A stretch of DNA of 64,000 nucleotides from the NCBI GenBank assembly GCA_930367215.1, contig OV884060.1:209501253-209565252 (forward strand), written 5' to 3'. Position numbers and translations under genes: made by a program. Under the pieces are notes generated by a model. That model was not told where the DNA came from, did not search any database, and was given only the letters and a program-made list of their open reading frames with translations. Each line of letters starts with the position of its first letter. The first letter of the stretch is position 1. The DNA is from Pollenia angustigena (lineage: Eukaryota > Arthropoda > Insecta > Diptera > Polleniidae). Of the stretch, positions 63,060-64,000 are shown one piece after another.

Positions 63060-64000
63060 CAATTTCGTAAAACCCTATATTTGTATGGGAGTACCCCTAA
63101 GGGGTGAAGATAAAGGGCAAGTATGTTTTGAAAAATTGTTGCGGAAAAAAATCTGATGGAAGCCGGTCATACACTTTATCCTTCCAGGAGCGACTCCATG
63201 GCAGTTATGGGACTTTTTCTTAAAAATATTTCTAGACTGTATTAAAAATTTGGTATGGGAGCCTCTTAAAGGAATGGAGAAAAATAAAGTGGGGTTGTAC
63301 ATTAATTTTACACGTCTAGGAGCATCTACGCGCTGCAGGGTCCAAATTTTAGAATTCATAAAAGTTAAGAAATTCTTAAATTTGGACCATGCAGCTCGAT
63401 ATAAAAATGTAAAAAGGCGACGTTCGGCAAAAAAAATTTTTTTTCCAAACCTCCTTGACATATTTTTTTCTTTGTAAGGTGGTACGCTCTAATGTGCAGG
63501 CAACTGCAAACTTCTCATTCATTTTTGTAATTAAACAAATCTTTCCATCGGCCGCTCGTTTTTCCACAAAAACAATGCCACAAAGCCACTTGGGTATCTC
63601 CAGATATAAAAATCATAAGAAAATCCATTTTTTATTGGATCAAAGATTTTCGTTATTTTTGCTCAAGCTCTTATAGTTTCCAAGAGTTTTTCTTATCATG
63701 AAATTAAGCCATGTATGCGATTTTTAATTTGAGGTGAAATAGTAATAAATTGAAATTAAATAAAATATATTAAACAAGAAGGCTGGGTTTTTATGATGTG
63801 GATTAAGTTAAAACTTAGTTTAACGTAGTTTGAAACTCGGATTTTCCCCGTGACATATGTTTTTTTTTATTATTTCATTAAAGACCAACATTTGAGGCAA
63901 CAGTTAGCTGTTCCTTTAAAAACTTTGCAAAAAAACTTGGTAACGGCGGCGTAAATCAGTTTTCATATTAACAAAACCTAGACTAACTGAGATCTCAAAA
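63060..64000. other. Unassigned end of window
   Basis: 63060-63480 is less AT-rich with several biased open frames on both strands (up to 128 codons, minus 63075-63461). None has a recognisable domain. The rest is AT-rich. Confidence 0.3.

Noticed and set aside
63075..63461. 128-codon minus-strand frame
   Set aside because: Biased composition, no domain, and overlapping open frames on the plus strand.

Overview
This is a window of an AT-rich insect nuclear genome, very probably a calyptrate-type fly (Diptera). Three things point there: four exons of a fly-like type I diacylglycerol kinase gene, several DD41D (rosa-type) mariner relics, and a repeat family built like the dipteran mini-me elements (TA run, conserved core, then GTCY repeats). 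There are no bacterial-type genes, no CRISPR array and no intact transposase ORF.

The only host gene I can support is the 3' part of a diacylglycerol kinase gene (Dgk-like) on the minus strand. Its coding exons lie at 29352-29507, 14836-15064, 10193-10374 and 8347-8436. The splice sites and codon phases agree across all three introns (14.3, 4.5 and 1.8 kb). They encode the end of the catalytic region and the whole accessory domain, to a stop codon followed by a poly(A) signal near 8242. The first catalytic-domain exons should lie upstream, beyond 64 kb or missed by me, so 29.5-64 kb is probably intronic or 5' flank.

Almost everything else is mobile DNA, much of it nested. Main groups: (1) hAT-type elements, eight with exact 8-bp target duplications; (2) six rosa-type mariner relics in three lineages, five lacking the DNA-binding part of the transposase and the sixth (613-844) keeping only that part; (3) foldback elements at 24.7-27.1, 36.7-37.1, 45.2-46.0 and 46.2-46.7 kb, with arms made of iterated short words unlike each other but with one shared core, and a 9-bp duplication at one copy as in Drosophila FB elements; (4) TA-flanked elements with tips like CACGCAGAGAAAAA; (5) mini-me-like repeats; (6) Helitron-like repeats ending hairpin-CTAG; (7) tRNA-derived SINEs; (8) a deleted piggyBac-like element; (9) two Tigger/pogo-like elements; (10) scraps of non-LTR retrotransposons and a possible solo LTR.

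Layout: 0-7.5 kb, mini-me end, mariner and LINE relics; 7.5-15 kb, three Dgk exons among nested MITEs; 15-23 kb, SINEs, a Helitron-like repeat and mini-me copies; 24.6-27.1 kb, large foldback element; 27-32 kb, mini-me copies, fourth Dgk exon, solo LTR, piggyBac; 33-41 kb, Helitron-like repeat, three mariner copies, foldback, SINE dimer and a 2.6-kb hAT; 42-47 kb, mini-me variant and foldbacks; 48-53 kb, Helitron-like repeat, two mariner copies, hAT; 53-64 kb, Tigger-like elements, further MITEs and unexplained DNA. The closest thing to an undescribed system is the modular foldback group with a shared core and swappable word arrays.
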